Assembly (NCBI RefSeq): GCF_000716675.1
Contig: NZ_JNXT01000047.1
Coordinates: 1-64,000, forward strand
From: Streptomyces alboflavus
Lineage (GTDB): Bacteria > Actinomycetota > Actinomycetes > Streptomycetales > Streptomycetaceae
Reading direction: 5' to 3'
Length of the DNA: 64,000 bases
Shown: positions 30,010-39,647 of the stretch, one piece after another
Numbering within the stretch: position 1 is the first letter of the stretch
Layout: each line of letters starts with the position of its first letter
Made by a program: the position numbers and the translations under genes
The notes under the pieces: model-generated
What the model saw: the letters and a program-made list of their open reading frames with translations, nothing else
The model's database searches: none
Told to the model about the DNA's origin: nothing

Positions 30010-30863
30010 CCACTCCCGCAGCTTCCCCCGGCTCCGCCGCCGCGGCCGACTCGGTCCCCGCGACGACCAGCCCCGCCGCCCCCGGGCCCGCCCCCGGCCC
30101 GCACGCCGCCCCGGCCCGCGCCCCCGGTGCCGCCCGAGCCGTCCTCAAGGCCGAAGTGCGGCTGTTCCGGCGTGAGCCGGGCTCCCTCTTCTGGATCCTC
30201 GCCTTCCCCACGGTGCTCCTGGCGGTCCTCGGGTCCGTCCCGTCCTTCCGGGAGGCACAGGACGACCTGGGCGGCATCCGCCTGGTCGACGCCTACGTCC
30301 CCGTGACCGTGCTGCTCTCCATGATCATGTCGGGGATCCAGGCCATGCCGCCGGTCATCACGGGCTATCGCGAGCGCGGCATCCTGCGCCGGATGTCGGC
30401 CACCCCCGTGCGGCCCGCCGCCGTGCTCGGCGCACAGATGGGACTGCACGGCGCCGCCGCGCTCGGCTCGGCACTGCTCTCCCTGACAGTGGGCCGGGCC
30501 GTCTTCGACGTGGCGCTGCCCCGGCAGATATTCGGGTACGCGGTCGCCCTTGTCCTGGCAACGGCCTCCGCGCTTGCGCTCGGCGCCCTGGTGTCGGCGC
30601 TCTCGCGCACCTCCAAGGCGGCGACAGCGGTCGGCTCGGCGGTGTTCTTCCCGATGATGTTCAGCGCGGGCGTCTGGCTGCCGGTGCAGGCGATGCCGGA
30701 CACCCTCGCCCAGATCGTCGAGGCCCTGCCGTTCGGCGCGGCCGCGGAAGCGCTGAACGAGGCGGCGGCCGGGGACTGGCCAGGACCGGTCCACCTCGGC
30801 GTCCTCGTGCTGTGGACGGCGGTGCTCACGGCGGCGGCGGCGCGATGGTTCCGCTGGGAGTGA
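30006..30863 (+). CDS. ABC-2 type transporter permease
   Basis: 285 residues. An Ala/Pro-rich cytoplasmic N-terminus (1-45) is followed by six hydrophobic segments, including LFWILAFPTVLLAVLG and IFGYAVALVLATASALALGA, with the ABC-2 signature region FFPMMFSAGVWLPVQAMP near the C-terminus. It forms the membrane channel of the exporter with the overlapping upstream ATPase. The kinase gene begins shortly after its stop, so exporter and sensor are one operon. Confidence 0.92.
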   Translation: MTTPAASPGSAAAADSVPATTSPAAPGPAPGPHAAPARAPGAARAVLKAEVRLFRREPGSLFWILAFPTVLLAVLGSVPSFREAQDDLGGIRLVDAYVPVTVLLSMIMSGIQAMPPVITGYRERGILRRMSATPVRPAAVLGAQMGLHGAAALGSALLSLTVGRAVFDVALPRQIFGYAVALVLATASALALGALVSALSRTSKAATAVGSAVFFPMMFSAGVWLPVQAMPDTLAQIVEALPFGAAAEALNEAAAGDWPGPVHLGVLVLWTAVLTAAAARWFRWE

Positions 30864-30910
30864 CCGGGGGCACGGTGGGGGCCGCGGTCCCGGTGGACGA
30901 GACTGAGCGC

Positions 30911-32383
30911 ATGGCACGACCCGGCACGCCGAACGGCCCCGACACCCCCGCCGACTCCGGCAGGCCCACCGCTCGGGCGACCCCGGGCGCGCCGCCTGTC
31001 CCCGGCGCGCCGCCTGTCCTTGGCACCGGGCCTGTCTCCGGCACCGGGCCTGCCCCCGGCACCGGGCCTGCCCCCGGCACCGGGCCCGCCCCCGACACCG
31101 ACTTCACCGTCACGACCCCCACAACCACCTCCACGCCGACCACCCTCATCACCGAACGCTGGGAGCTGTTCCACCGCTGGGGCCCCCTCGTCCTCCTCGC
31201 CTTCGGCAGCCTGCTCTCCGCGGCGACCGCCGATGTCGTCGGCATGGGGTGGGACGCGTGGGCCCTGGCGGCGGGGCTCATCGTCGCCGCCGTGGGGCTG
31301 CAGGTCTGGTGGATCGGGGCCGCGCGCTCCCGGCCGGGGCCCTCCCGCTCCGGCGGGGCGTACTACTTCCTGCGGTGGGCGCTCGCGTTCACGCTGTCGT
31401 GGCTGAACCCGTTCTTCGTGTTCTACGCCGTCACGGGGTACTTCGGGTCCGAGCGGCTGCTCAAGCACCGGCTCGTCCCGGTCGGGCTCTTCGCGACCGC
31501 GGTGACGATGGCGGGCGCGCAGGCGGGCGGGCTGCCGCCGCAGGGGCGGATCGGCTGGGTGGTGTTCGGCGCGATGCTCGGCGTCAACGTAGGGCTGCTC
31601 ACGGTCTTCGCGCACCTCGCCAACAAGGAGGAGGAACGCACCCGGTTCCAGGAGCGGACCATCGACCAGCTCGAAGCGGCCAACGCCGCGCTCCAGCAGG
31701 CCCTGGACGAGAACGCCGCACTGCACGCCCAACTCCTGCTCCAGGCGCGCGAAGCGGGCGTCGCCGACGAGCGCAGACGCCTCGCCGCCGAGATCCACGA
31801 CACCATCGCGCAAGGCCTCACCGGCATCATCGCCCAGCTCCAGGTCGTCGCGAACACCCCCGACCGGCAGCTCGCCCGCGAGCACCTGGACCGGGCCACC
31901 GACCTGGCCCGGCACAGCCTCGGCGAGGCCCGCCGCTCCGTGCACAACCTCGCCCCGGTCGCGCTGGAGCACGACAGCCTGCCCAAGGCCCTCGGCAAGA
32001 CGGTCGCCGAGTGGGGCGACCGCACGGGCGTGCGCGCCGACTTCACGGTCACGGGCACCGACGGGCCCCTGCACGAGGAGATCGAGTCGACCCTGCTGCG
32101 CATCGTCGAGGAGGCCCTGTCGAACGCGGCCCGGCACGCGGCGGCGACCCGCGTCGGCGTCACCCTTTCGTACATGGCGGGGGAGGTCACCCTCGACGTC
32201 CGCGACGACGGCCGCGGCTTCGACCCGCTCGCCAGGACCGCCCGCACCCGTGCCGGCGGCTTCGGCCTCGCCGGCATGCGGGCCCGCGCCGAGCGCATCG
32301 CGGGCACCCTCACCGTCGAGTCGGAGCCCGGCGGGGGAACGGCCGTGTCGGCGCGCGTACCGTTGGTGGGCGATGAACACTGA
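30911..32383 (+). CDS. Sensor histidine kinase (NarL/DesK class)
   Basis: 490 residues. A Pro/Gly/Thr-rich N-terminus with tandem GTGPAP units (DNA repeats near 31020-31095) leads to about four to five membrane helices (about 80-240), a coiled coil (RTIDQLEAANAALQQALDE), then HisKA_3 with phospho-acceptor His in ERRRLAAEIHDTIAQGL and a HATPase_c domain (NAARHA, DDGRGFD, GFGLAGMRAR). The start is uncertain: ATG 30911 is favoured, but ATG 30845 or GTG 30860 inside the permease end are possible. The 3' end overlaps the regulator by 11 bp. It probably senses a membrane signal and controls the upstream exporter. Confidence 0.9.
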   Translation: MARPGTPNGPDTPADSGRPTARATPGAPPVPGAPPVLGTGPVSGTGPAPGTGPAPGTGPAPDTDFTVTTPTTTSTPTTLITERWELFHRWGPLVLLAFGSLLSAATADVVGMGWDAWALAAGLIVAAVGLQVWWIGAARSRPGPSRSGGAYYFLRWALAFTLSWLNPFFVFYAVTGYFGSERLLKHRLVPVGLFATAVTMAGAQAGGLPPQGRIGWVVFGAMLGVNVGLLTVFAHLANKEEERTRFQERTIDQLEAANAALQQALDENAALHAQLLLQAREAGVADERRRLAAEIHDTIAQGLTGIIAQLQVVANTPDRQLAREHLDRATDLARHSLGEARRSVHNLAPVALEHDSLPKALGKTVAEWGDRTGVRADFTVTGTDGPLHEEIESTLLRIVEEALSNAARHAAATRVGVTLSYMAGEVTLDVRDDGRGFDPLARTARTRAGGFGLAGMRARAERIAGTLTVESEPGGGTAVSARVPLVGDEH

Positions 32384-33005
32384 AGTGATCACCCTCCTCG
32401 TCGTCGACGACCACCCGGTCGTGCGCGACGGGCTGCGCGGCATGTTCGAGTCGGCGCCCGGATTCACGGTCCTCGGCGAGGCGGCCGACGGCGTCCAGGC
32501 CGTCGAGCTGACCGCGCGGCTCGACCCGGACGTCGTCCTGATGGACCTGCGGATGCCGGGCGGCGGCGGGGTCGACGCCATCGCCGAGCTGTCCCGGCGC
32601 GGCGCCCGCGCCCGCGTCCTGGTGCTCACGACGTACGACACGGACACCGACACGCTCCCCGCCATCGAGGCCGGGGCGACGGGCTATCTGCTCAAGGACG
32701 CCCCGCGTGACGAGCTGTTCGGCGCCGTCCGCGCCGCCGCCGAGGGCCGCACGGTGCTTTCCCCGGCCGTCGCGTCCCGCCTGGTGCAACGCGTACGTGC
32801 CCCTGACGACGAGCGGCTGAGCACCCGCGAACGGGAAGTGCTCGCACTCGTCGCCAGGGGCACGTCCAACCGCGACATCGCGAAGGGGCTGTTCATCAGC
32901 GAAGCCACGGTCAAGACCCATCTCACCCATATCTACGGCAAGTTGGACGTCAAGGACCGGGCCGCGGCCGTCGCGACTGCGTATCGCCGCGGCATCCTCG
33001 ACTGA
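32373..33005 (+). CDS. Response regulator, NarL/LuxR family
   Basis: 210 residues. The receiver domain has acidic residues in VVDDHPVVRDG, the phospho-acceptor Asp in VVLMDLRMPG, Thr in VLTTY and Lys in LLKDAP. The C-terminal LuxR helix-turn-helix reads LSTREREVLALVARG...IAKGLFISEATVKTHL. It is translationally coupled to the kinase (11-bp overlap). Hairpins at 33091 and 33141 follow. Confidence 0.95.
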   Translation: MNTEVITLLVVDDHPVVRDGLRGMFESAPGFTVLGEAADGVQAVELTARLDPDVVLMDLRMPGGGGVDAIAELSRRGARARVLVLTTYDTDTDTLPAIEAGATGYLLKDAPRDELFGAVRAAAEGRTVLSPAVASRLVQRVRAPDDERLSTREREVLALVARGTSNRDIAKGLFISEATVKTHLTHIYGKLDVKDRAAAVATAYRRGILD

Positions 33006-33090
33006 CCGTCCACGCGGTCCGCCGAAGCCGGAATCCGGTCCTTGCGGCCACGCCTCCCCCCGGAGTCGCGGCCTGACGGCCATGGGTCCG

Positions 33091-33116
33091 CATCCACGCT
33101 CCCACCAGCGTGGATG
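33091..33116 (+). terminator. Terminator of the exporter/two-component operon
   Basis: CATCCACGCT pairs perfectly with AGCGTGGATG across a 6-nt loop, 86 bp after the response-regulator stop. Confidence 0.7.
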
Positions 33117-33140
33117 AGCAGTGGTCCCGCCCGGGTCCCG

Positions 33141-33170
33141 GACGGGCCCGCCGGTCAGGGCGGGCCCGTC
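33141..33170 (-). terminator. Terminator of the S1 protease gene
   Basis: A perfect 12-bp stem, GACGGGCCCGCC with GGCGGGCCCGTC, and 6-nt loop, starting 7 bp beyond the protease stop. It may also act on the other strand. Confidence 0.75.
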
Positions 33171-33176
33171 ACAGGG

Positions 33177-34586
33177 TCAGGCGGCCTCCCACAGGGCGGG
33201 AGTGTTCGGCGGCTCCCAGCCGGGCTGGGCCTGGTGCGGCTGGATGCAGCGGTAGGTGGCGCCGTTGTAGGTGACGGTGTCACCGGCCGCGTACACGGAG
33301 CCCGCCGCCCAGGTGCCGGTCGGGTCGCCGGGGTCCGGGTCCTGGCCGCCGCCCGTGGTCTTCAGCGTCAGCTGGTACTGCTGAAGGAGCGGGTTGATCG
33401 GCTGGTGGAACGTGGTGCCACCGGAGCGGCAGTTGCCCGAACCGCCGGAGGTGACGCCCTGCGCCTGGCTGCCCGAGATGTACGAGCCGCCGGAGTCACC
33501 GGGCTCCGCGCACACGGTCGTACGGGTCACACCGTTGATGGTGCCCTCGGGGTAGGTGACGCTGGTGTTGTGCTGCGAGATCGTGCCGCAGTGCCATCCG
33601 GTGGTCGATCCGGAGCGGCAGATCGAGCCGCCCACCGGCGACTGCGTCGAACCCGCGACGCTCACGCGCTGGCCCCCGGAGCCCTTGACGTACGGCGTCG
33701 CCGTCCACTGCGCGTTCGTGGCCACCCACGCCATGTCCCGGCCCGGGAAGATCGAGCCGCGGAACGTGCCCTGGGCCTGCTGGTTGACGCCGCGCGTGGT
33801 GGTGCCCGCGCGCCCGCAGTGGCCCGCGGTCGCGAAGCCCTGCGTGGCGCCCTGGGTGACGGAGAAGCCCACCGAACAGCGGCCGCCGCTGCCCATGTAG
33901 TACGCCTCACCCCCCACGATGTCGTAGAAGGGCCGCGGCCGTTCGGCGGTCCGCTGGACCTCGACGAGCCCGCGGTCGACCTTCGCCGCCTTCACCAGCT
34001 TGTGCGCCGCGGCGCCCTTGACGGCCTTCACCACGACCGCGTTGGACTTCACGTCGACGAACCACACGGGCGCGTCAGCGGTACGCGTGCTCTTCGCGGC
34101 CCGGTCCAGCTTCGCCTTCGCGGCGTCCAGCTGACCCAGCGAGTGGCGCACCACCAGGGCGCGGGCGCCCTCGGCCTCGATGGCCGCGACGTCCCGGGCG
34201 TCGGTGGTGGCGACGGTGAGCGTGGCCGAGGTGGCGCCGGTCACCCAGGCGCCCGCGAAGTCACGGCCGAGCGCCGACCGCAGCGCACCGCCCGCGGCCC
34301 CCGCCTCGGCCTCGTTGACCAGCCGTGCCTTGGCCTGCGCGGCGGTCAGGCCCAGGTCGCGCTGCATCGCCTTCAGAACCGCGGGTGACGTCTGCTCCAC
34401 GGCGGCGGCCGCCGCCGCGTCGCGGGGTGTGGGGGAGGGGGACGGGGAGTCGGTCTGGGCGACCGCCGAGCCGGGCAGACCGGCGAGGACGAGCGCACCG
34501 GCGGCGGCGAGCGCGGCACCCGCCGCCTGGGCGCGGCGGAGCACCTTCCGGCCGTCTTGAGTCGGGGAGGAATGTCTGAGCTGCAT
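33177..34586 (-). CDS. Secreted S1 serine protease (streptogrisin type) with C-terminal chitin-binding module
   Basis: 469 residues. Signal peptide (AAGAALAAAGALVLAGLPGSAVA), an alpha-lytic-protease-type propeptide (about 50-200), then a chymotrypsin-fold domain with catalytic His in TAGHCG, Asp in GRDMAWV and Ser in EPGDSGGSY, plus Cys pairs typical of streptogrisins. A short Gly/Asp/Pro linker (TGGGQDPDPGDPTG) joins a CBM5/12-like module (WAAGSVYAAGDTVTYNGATY...W). This is the streptogrisin C architecture. ATG 34586 follows GAGGAGAG. It would digest proteins bound to chitin-containing material outside the cell. Confidence 0.94.
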   Translation of the reverse strand: MQLRHSSPTQDGRKVLRRAQAAGAALAAAGALVLAGLPGSAVAQTDSPSPSPTPRDAAAAAAVEQTSPAVLKAMQRDLGLTAAQAKARLVNEAEAGAAGGALRSALGRDFAGAWVTGATSATLTVATTDARDVAAIEAEGARALVVRHSLGQLDAAKAKLDRAAKSTRTADAPVWFVDVKSNAVVVKAVKGAAAHKLVKAAKVDRGLVEVQRTAERPRPFYDIVGGEAYYMGSGGRCSVGFSVTQGATQGFATAGHCGRAGTTTRGVNQQAQGTFRGSIFPGRDMAWVATNAQWTATPYVKGSGGQRVSVAGSTQSPVGGSICRSGSTTGWHCGTISQHNTSVTYPEGTINGVTRTTVCAEPGDSGGSYISGSQAQGVTSGGSGNCRSGGTTFHQPINPLLQQYQLTLKTTGGGQDPDPGDPTGTWAAGSVYAAGDTVTYNGATYRCIQPHQAQPGWEPPNTPALWEAA

Positions 34587-34756
34587 GGGGGTCTCTCCTC
34601 GGTGTGGACGGGGAGCGGCGGACCCCCAAGCGGGGAAGCGGGATCCGCTCGTTCTCCGGTCGACCACACCGTAGAAGGGTCAACAGGCGTCACATAGATG
34701 CCAGTTGCCCCCCTGCGTGGATGTTATGGACCCCTCGCAAGTCGGGGGGAGTATGT

Positions 34757-34800
34757 AGCCCGTCCGGCGATTGAGGACGAGCGCGCAGCGCGATCGGGGG
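34757..34800. repeat. Dispersed Streptomyces repeat between LysR and S1 protease genes
   Basis: The stretch starting CCCGTCCGGCGATTGAGGAC and continuing GAGCGCGCAGCGCGATCGGGG matches, from general knowledge, a sequence family seen after many Streptomyces genes. CGTCC/GGACG and CGCGC/GCGCG arms could fold as a terminator for the LysR gene ending at 34832. Only one copy is in this window. Confidence 0.5.
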
Positions 34801-34831
34801 CGCGCCGTCCCACGGCAACGGGACACCCACC

Positions 34832-35785
34832 TCAGCCCACATCCGCCCCCGGCAGAGCCAACCACGCCGAATAACTCTCACTACGCGCGGCGGCAGCCGC
34901 ATGCACCGCCCGCGCGAGCGCCAGCACCTCCGCCGCGCTGTCGTGCGCGTACGTCTCCGGATGCCACCCCAACAAATGCCGCCAGTACAACGGCGCCCCC
35001 GCCAGCGGCCGCGTCACGATCCCTCCGGTCGGCGGAAACGTGGCCCGGCACAACCCCACGGCCCGCCCCACCTGCACCAGATGCACGCACGACGCGGTGT
35101 CGGTCTCGTACACGGACGAAGGAGCGAAGCCCGCCCGCGCGCACGCCGCGGTGAAGCAGTCCCCGAAGCACCCGTCCCCTGGCACGTCCGTCCACGCCTC
35201 GCCCGCGAGATCGGCGAGGTCGATCTCTGTGGCCCCGGCCAGCGGATGCCCGGTGGTCAGCATGACGAACACCGGGTCGCGCGCCACCTCGCGCCACACG
35301 AGCCGCTCGTTCTCCGGCGGCATGCTCGCCCCGCACGTCCCGACGAGCGCGAAGTCGAGCCGCGCGTCGGCCACCTGGGCGGCGATCTCCCGCTCCGACC
35401 AGGAGGTGTACGTGGACACGGCCTGGTCGGGGTGCGCGGCGGCGAGCCGGTCCACGAGCCCACCGAGCAGCGGCCCGTGCGTACCGCCGAGCCGGAACCC
35501 GCGCCGGTCCTGCCACCCGCGCGTGAACCGCTCGGCCTCCTCCTGGAGCCCGGTGACCGCGGGCAGCACGATCCGGGCCCGGGCGAGCACGAACTCACCG
35601 AGCGGGGTGGGCCGCACCCCGGACCGCCCGCGCTCGAACAACTCCCCGCCCAGGGCCCGTTCGATCCGCTTCAGCTGGGTGCTGAGGGCGGGCTGCGCGA
35701 GGCCGAGGGCGGTGGCAGCCTTGGTGAGGCTGCCCGCGTCGGCGATCGCCCGGATCGTCTTCAGGTGCCGCAACTCCAGGTCCAT
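34832..35785 (-). CDS. LysR-family transcriptional regulator
   Basis: 317 residues: winged helix-turn-helix at the N-terminus (LRHLKTIRAIADAGSLTKAA...LAQPALSTQLKRIE) and a periplasmic-binding-type effector domain. ATG 35785 starts exactly at the family-typical MDLELRHLKTI; the ribosome site is weak. It is 61 bp downstream of glgX on the same strand. Its target is not obvious; nothing divergent lies beside it, so it may act at a distance. Confidence 0.92.
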   Translation of the reverse strand: MDLELRHLKTIRAIADAGSLTKAATALGLAQPALSTQLKRIERALGGELFERGRSGVRPTPLGEFVLARARIVLPAVTGLQEEAERFTRGWQDRRGFRLGGTHGPLLGGLVDRLAAAHPDQAVSTYTSWSEREIAAQVADARLDFALVGTCGASMPPENERLVWREVARDPVFVMLTTGHPLAGATEIDLADLAGEAWTDVPGDGCFGDCFTAACARAGFAPSSVYETDTASCVHLVQVGRAVGLCRATFPPTGGIVTRPLAGAPLYWRHLLGWHPETYAHDSAAEVLALARAVHAAAAARSESYSAWLALPGADVG

Positions 35786-35846
35786 GCGGTGAGCTTCGTC
35801 CGGGTCCGCGCCATGGGCAATACCTTGGTACGGACCTGAAAGCCCA

Positions 35847-38228
35847 TCAAGTCCCTGGCGCCCCCTGCACCCCAGCGCCCTCGGCCCCGGCGCCCCCGGG
35901 CGCCGCGTCCCCCGGAACGGCCCGCAGCAGCAGCACCGACCGCGCGTCGACGCGCACCGCGGCCCCCGCGGCCAGCAGCGCACCCGGCGCGTCCTCCTGC
36001 TCCTCCAGGGAGGTGTCGACGAGGACTTCGTACGCGGCGGCCCACGGCGGCCCCGGCAGGACGAAGTCGACGGGCCGCTCCGCCGTGTGCAGGACCGCGA
36101 GGAAGCTGTCGTCCGTGACCGCGGCCCCGCGCGCGTCCCGCCCCGGTATGTCGCGCCCCGACAGATACATCCCGAGCGTCGCCGCGGGCGCGTACCAGTC
36201 GGCCTCCGTCATCTCCGTGCCGCGCGCCGTGAACCACGCCAGGTCCCGCAGCCCGTCCGCCGCGTGCGCGCGGCCGGAGAAGAAGGACCGCCGCCGCAGC
36301 ACCGGATGCCGGTGCCGCAGCGCGATGAGCCGGGCCGTGAGGCCGAACAGCTGCCGCCACCCCGGCTGTTCGCGCTCCTCCCAGTCCACCCAGCTGACCT
36401 CGTTGTCCTGGCAGTACGCGTTGTTGCTGCCGCGCTGGGTGCGGCCCATCTCGTCGCCCGCGACGAGCATCGGCACGCCCGTCGAGAGCAGCAGCGTGGT
36501 CATCAGGTTCCGCAGCTGGCGCCGCCGCAGCGCGGCGATGTCCGCGTCGTCCGTCTCGCCCTCGACCCCGCAGTTCCAGGACCGGTTGTCGTCCGAACCG
36601 TCCCTGTTCCCCTCTCCGTTGGCCTCGTTGTGCTTGCGTTCGTACGTCACCAGGTCGCGCAGCGTGAAGCCGTCGTGGGCCGTCACGAAGTTCACCGACG
36701 CGTACGGCCGCCGCCCGCCCCACGCGTACAGGTCGCTCGACCCCGAGAGCCGGTAGCCGAGGTCCCGCACATCGGGCAGGGCGCCCCGCCAGAAATCCCG
36801 CACCGCACCCCGGTACCGGTCGTTCCACTCCGTCCACAGCGGCGGGAACGCCCCCACCTGATAGCCGCCGGACCCGACGTCCCACGGCTCGGCGATCAGC
36901 TTCACGCGCCGGAGCACCGGGTCCTGCGCGATGACCGCGAGGAACGGCGAGAGCATGTCGACGTCGTGGAAGGAGCGCGCGAGCGCCGCCGCGAGGTCGA
37001 AGCGGAAGCCGTCCACGCCCATCTCCGACACCCAGTACCGCAGCGAGTCGGTGATCAGACGAAGGACGTGCGGCTGGACGACGTGCAGGGTGTTGCCGCA
37101 CCCGGTGTAGTCGGCGTACCGGCGCGCGTCGTCCTGGAGCCGGTAGTAGCCGCGGTTGTCGATGCCCTTCAGGGACAGCTGGGGCCCCAGCTCGCCCGCC
37201 TCTGCCGTGTGGTTGTAGACGACGTCGAGGATCACTTCGATCCCGGCCTCGTGCAGCGCGCGCACCATCCGCCGGAACTCGCCGACCTGCTGGCCGCGGG
37301 TGCCGGACGCCGCGTACGCAGCGTGCGGCGCGAAGTACCCGATCGAGTTGTAGCCCCAGTAGTTCCTCAGGCCCCGGCGCAGCAGATGGTCCTCGTGTGC
37401 GAACTGGTGCACGGGGAGCAGCTCGACGGCCGTCACCCCGAGGCGCACGAGATGGTCGACGGCGGCCGGGTGCGCGAGCCCCGCGTACGTGCCGCGCAGC
37501 GGCTCCGGGACCCCCGGGTGCAGCTTGGTGAAGCCCCGGACGTGGAGTTCGTAGATGACGGAGTCCGCCCAGGGGGTCTTCGGGCGCCGGTCGTCGCACC
37601 ACTCGTCGTCCGGCGCGTCGTCGTGCACCACGACGCCCTTGGGTACGTACGGCGCCGAGTCGCGGTCGTCGCGCACGGTGTCGGCGACGTGCTGCTGCGG
37701 CCAGTCCCGGACGTGGCCGTACACCTCCGGCGGCAGCGCGCCGTAGTCGTTGCCCTCCCCGGCGTCGACCGCGCGGGCGTACGGGTCGAGCAGCAGCTTC
37801 GCCGCGTTGAACCGGGCGCCCGTCCACGGGTCCCAGCGGCCGTGCACCCGAAAGCCGTACCGCTGCCCCGGCAGGACCCCCGGCAGGAAGCCGTGCCAGA
37901 TCTCGTGCGTCAGCTCCGTGAGCGGGCAGCGCGTCTCGGTGACCCGGCCGCCACGGCCGCCGTCCTCGTCGAACAGACACAGCTCGACGGCCTCCGCACC
38001 GCCCGCCCACAGCGCGAAGTTGGTGCCCGCGACCCCGTCGGGCCCCACCCGGAACCGGGCCCCGAGCGGCGTCGGCGCCCCCGGCCACACCGTCCGCGCG
38101 GGCGCCTGCCGGGCCCGCGCCCCGCGCCCGCCGTTGGCCCCGGCGGCGGTGTCCGTGCCGCCGTCCGGCCGGCCGCGGACCCGGGCCCGCGCCCGCTGGA
38201 CTGCCTCCTGCTCGGCTGCGCTCGACAC
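35847..38228 (-). CDS. glgX: Glycogen debranching enzyme (isoamylase type)
   Basis: 793 residues, GH13_11. An Arg/Ala-rich N-terminal extension (about 1-45) precedes a CBM48 domain (GARFRVGPDGVAGTNFALWA) and the catalytic barrel, with nucleophile Asp in DGFRFDLAAAL, acid Glu in KLIAEPWDVG, and Asp in FVTAHDGFTLRD. GTG 38228 follows GGGAGG; the far longer open frame to 39413 is antisense to the L,D-transpeptidase. It hydrolyses alpha-1,6 branches of glycogen after phosphorylase trimming. It is divergent from an L,D-transpeptidase gene with 156 bp between. Confidence 0.95.
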   Translation of the reverse strand: MSSAAEQEAVQRARARVRGRPDGGTDTAAGANGGRGARARQAPARTVWPGAPTPLGARFRVGPDGVAGTNFALWAGGAEAVELCLFDEDGGRGGRVTETRCPLTELTHEIWHGFLPGVLPGQRYGFRVHGRWDPWTGARFNAAKLLLDPYARAVDAGEGNDYGALPPEVYGHVRDWPQQHVADTVRDDRDSAPYVPKGVVVHDDAPDDEWCDDRRPKTPWADSVIYELHVRGFTKLHPGVPEPLRGTYAGLAHPAAVDHLVRLGVTAVELLPVHQFAHEDHLLRRGLRNYWGYNSIGYFAPHAAYAASGTRGQQVGEFRRMVRALHEAGIEVILDVVYNHTAEAGELGPQLSLKGIDNRGYYRLQDDARRYADYTGCGNTLHVVQPHVLRLITDSLRYWVSEMGVDGFRFDLAAALARSFHDVDMLSPFLAVIAQDPVLRRVKLIAEPWDVGSGGYQVGAFPPLWTEWNDRYRGAVRDFWRGALPDVRDLGYRLSGSSDLYAWGGRRPYASVNFVTAHDGFTLRDLVTYERKHNEANGEGNRDGSDDNRSWNCGVEGETDDADIAALRRRQLRNLMTTLLLSTGVPMLVAGDEMGRTQRGSNNAYCQDNEVSWVDWEEREQPGWRQLFGLTARLIALRHRHPVLRRRSFFSGRAHAADGLRDLAWFTARGTEMTEADWYAPAATLGMYLSGRDIPGRDARGAAVTDDSFLAVLHTAERPVDFVLPGPPWAAAYEVLVDTSLEEQEDAPGALLAAGAAVRVDARSVLLLRAVPGDAAPGGAGAEGAGVQGAPGT

Positions 38229-38384
38229 CTGCTCGCCTCCCGCGGCTCCGGCCGGTCGACGCGCGCGCTCAGGGCGTGCGGCGTCCCGGCCGCGGCTGCC
38301 CGCACGACGTCCTTGCTGTCTGTTCTGCCCAGCCGGTGCGTCGCACTCACGTTTCCCCGGGCGGGCACGGTCGTTGGGACCCAC

Positions 38385-39647
38385 GTGAGACAGGCAACGA
38401 GGCGCGCTCGGCGCGCAGGGGCCGCGCTGGCCGCAGCGGTGGCATGGGCAGGACTGGTACTCGGAGCCACGGGCTGCTCCGGCTCGGAGCTCGACGGGGT
38501 GCTCGGCAAGCCGCCGCGGCCCGCCGACGCGATCAGGGTCACGCCCGGCGACGGCGACAAGAACGTGCGCGCCGGGGAGCGCCTGGAGGTGCGGGTGCCG
38601 GACGGGCGCCTGGAGTCCGTGCGGGTGGTGCGGTCGCAGGACGCGCAGGAGGCCGAGGTGCCCGGGCGGATCGGCGCGGACCGCACGACGTGGCGCCCGG
38701 TGGACGACGGACCGCTCGCCCTCGCCGCCGAGTACACGGTGGACGCGGTCGCCCTCGACGGCCACGGGCGGCGCACCGCGCGGCACACCACCTTCAAGAC
38801 GTTCGTCCCCGACGAGCGCTTCATCGGGTACGTCACGCCGGAGCACCGCGCCACGGTCGGCACCGGCATGATCGTCTCCCTGGAGTTCAACCGCGAGGTC
38901 GTCAACAAGGAGGCCGTCCAGCGCGCCGTCCGCGTCACCGCGGAGCCGGCCGTGGAGATCCGGCCGCACTGGTTCGGCGCCACGCGCCTGGACTTCCGCC
39001 CCGAGAAGTACTGGAAGCCCGGCACCAAAGTCACCGTGGACCTGGACCTGCGTGACGTCAGGGCCGCGCCCGGCGTCTACGGCCTGCAGGACAAGACGTT
39101 CTCCTTCACCGTCGGCCGCAGCCAGGTCAGCCTGGTCGACGCCGCCGCGCACACCATGGAGGTGCGCCGCGACGGCGAGCTGCTCTCCACGGTCCCGATT
39201 ACCGCGGGCGCCCCGAAGACCACGACGTACAACGGCAAGATGGTCGTCACCGAGATGCTCGAGGTGACCCGCATGAACAGCCGCACGGTCGGCTTCGGCG
39301 GCGAGTACGACATCCCGGACGTGCCGCACGCGATGCGCCTGACCACCTCGGGCACCTTCCTGCACGGCAACTACTGGGCGCCGCACGCGCCCGGCAACAC
39401 CAACGTCAGCCATGGCTGTGTGGGCCTGCGCGACGTGAAGGGCGGCAGCTCACGGACGCCCGCGGGCTGGTTCTTCGACCGCAGCCTCATCGGTGACGTC
39501 GTCGAGGTCGTCAACAGCAACGACAAGAAGGTCGCTCCCGACAACGGACTCGGCGGCTGGAACATGGACTGGGAGGAGTGGAAGACGGGAAAGAAAGCCG
39601 CAGATGGGAAGAAGGGCGACAAGAAGCCGCGCTCGAGCCGCCCCTGA
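38385..39647 (+). CDS. L,D-transpeptidase lipoprotein, paralogue 1
   Basis: 420 residues. A lipoprotein signal with lipobox LGATGC is followed by two Ig-like domains (about 45-245; the second includes RLDFRPEKYWKPGTKVTVD) and a YkuD catalytic domain with HGNYW and the active-site SHGCVGLRD. A Lys-rich tail (KKAADGKKGDKKPR) ends it. It would make 3-3 (mDAP-mDAP) cross-links in peptidoglycan from the outer face of the membrane. GTG 38385 is the start nearest the signal peptide, with only a weak ribosome site. It is tandem with a second member at 39820. Confidence 0.93.
   Translation: MRQATRRARRAGAALAAAVAWAGLVLGATGCSGSELDGVLGKPPRPADAIRVTPGDGDKNVRAGERLEVRVPDGRLESVRVVRSQDAQEAEVPGRIGADRTTWRPVDDGPLALAAEYTVDAVALDGHGRRTARHTTFKTFVPDERFIGYVTPEHRATVGTGMIVSLEFNREVVNKEAVQRAVRVTAEPAVEIRPHWFGATRLDFRPEKYWKPGTKVTVDLDLRDVRAAPGVYGLQDKTFSFTVGRSQVSLVDAAAHTMEVRRDGELLSTVPITAGAPKTTTYNGKMVVTEMLEVTRMNSRTVGFGGEYDIPDVPHAMRLTTSGTFLHGNYWAPHAPGNTNVSHGCVGLRDVKGGSSRTPAGWFFDRSLIGDVVEVVNSNDKKVAPDNGLGGWNMDWEEWKTGKKAADGKKGDKKPRSSRP

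Noticed and set aside
36087..39647. 1186-residue plus-strand frame
   Set aside because: Its first two thirds are antisense to glgX; only the part from 38385 (L,D-transpeptidase) is real.
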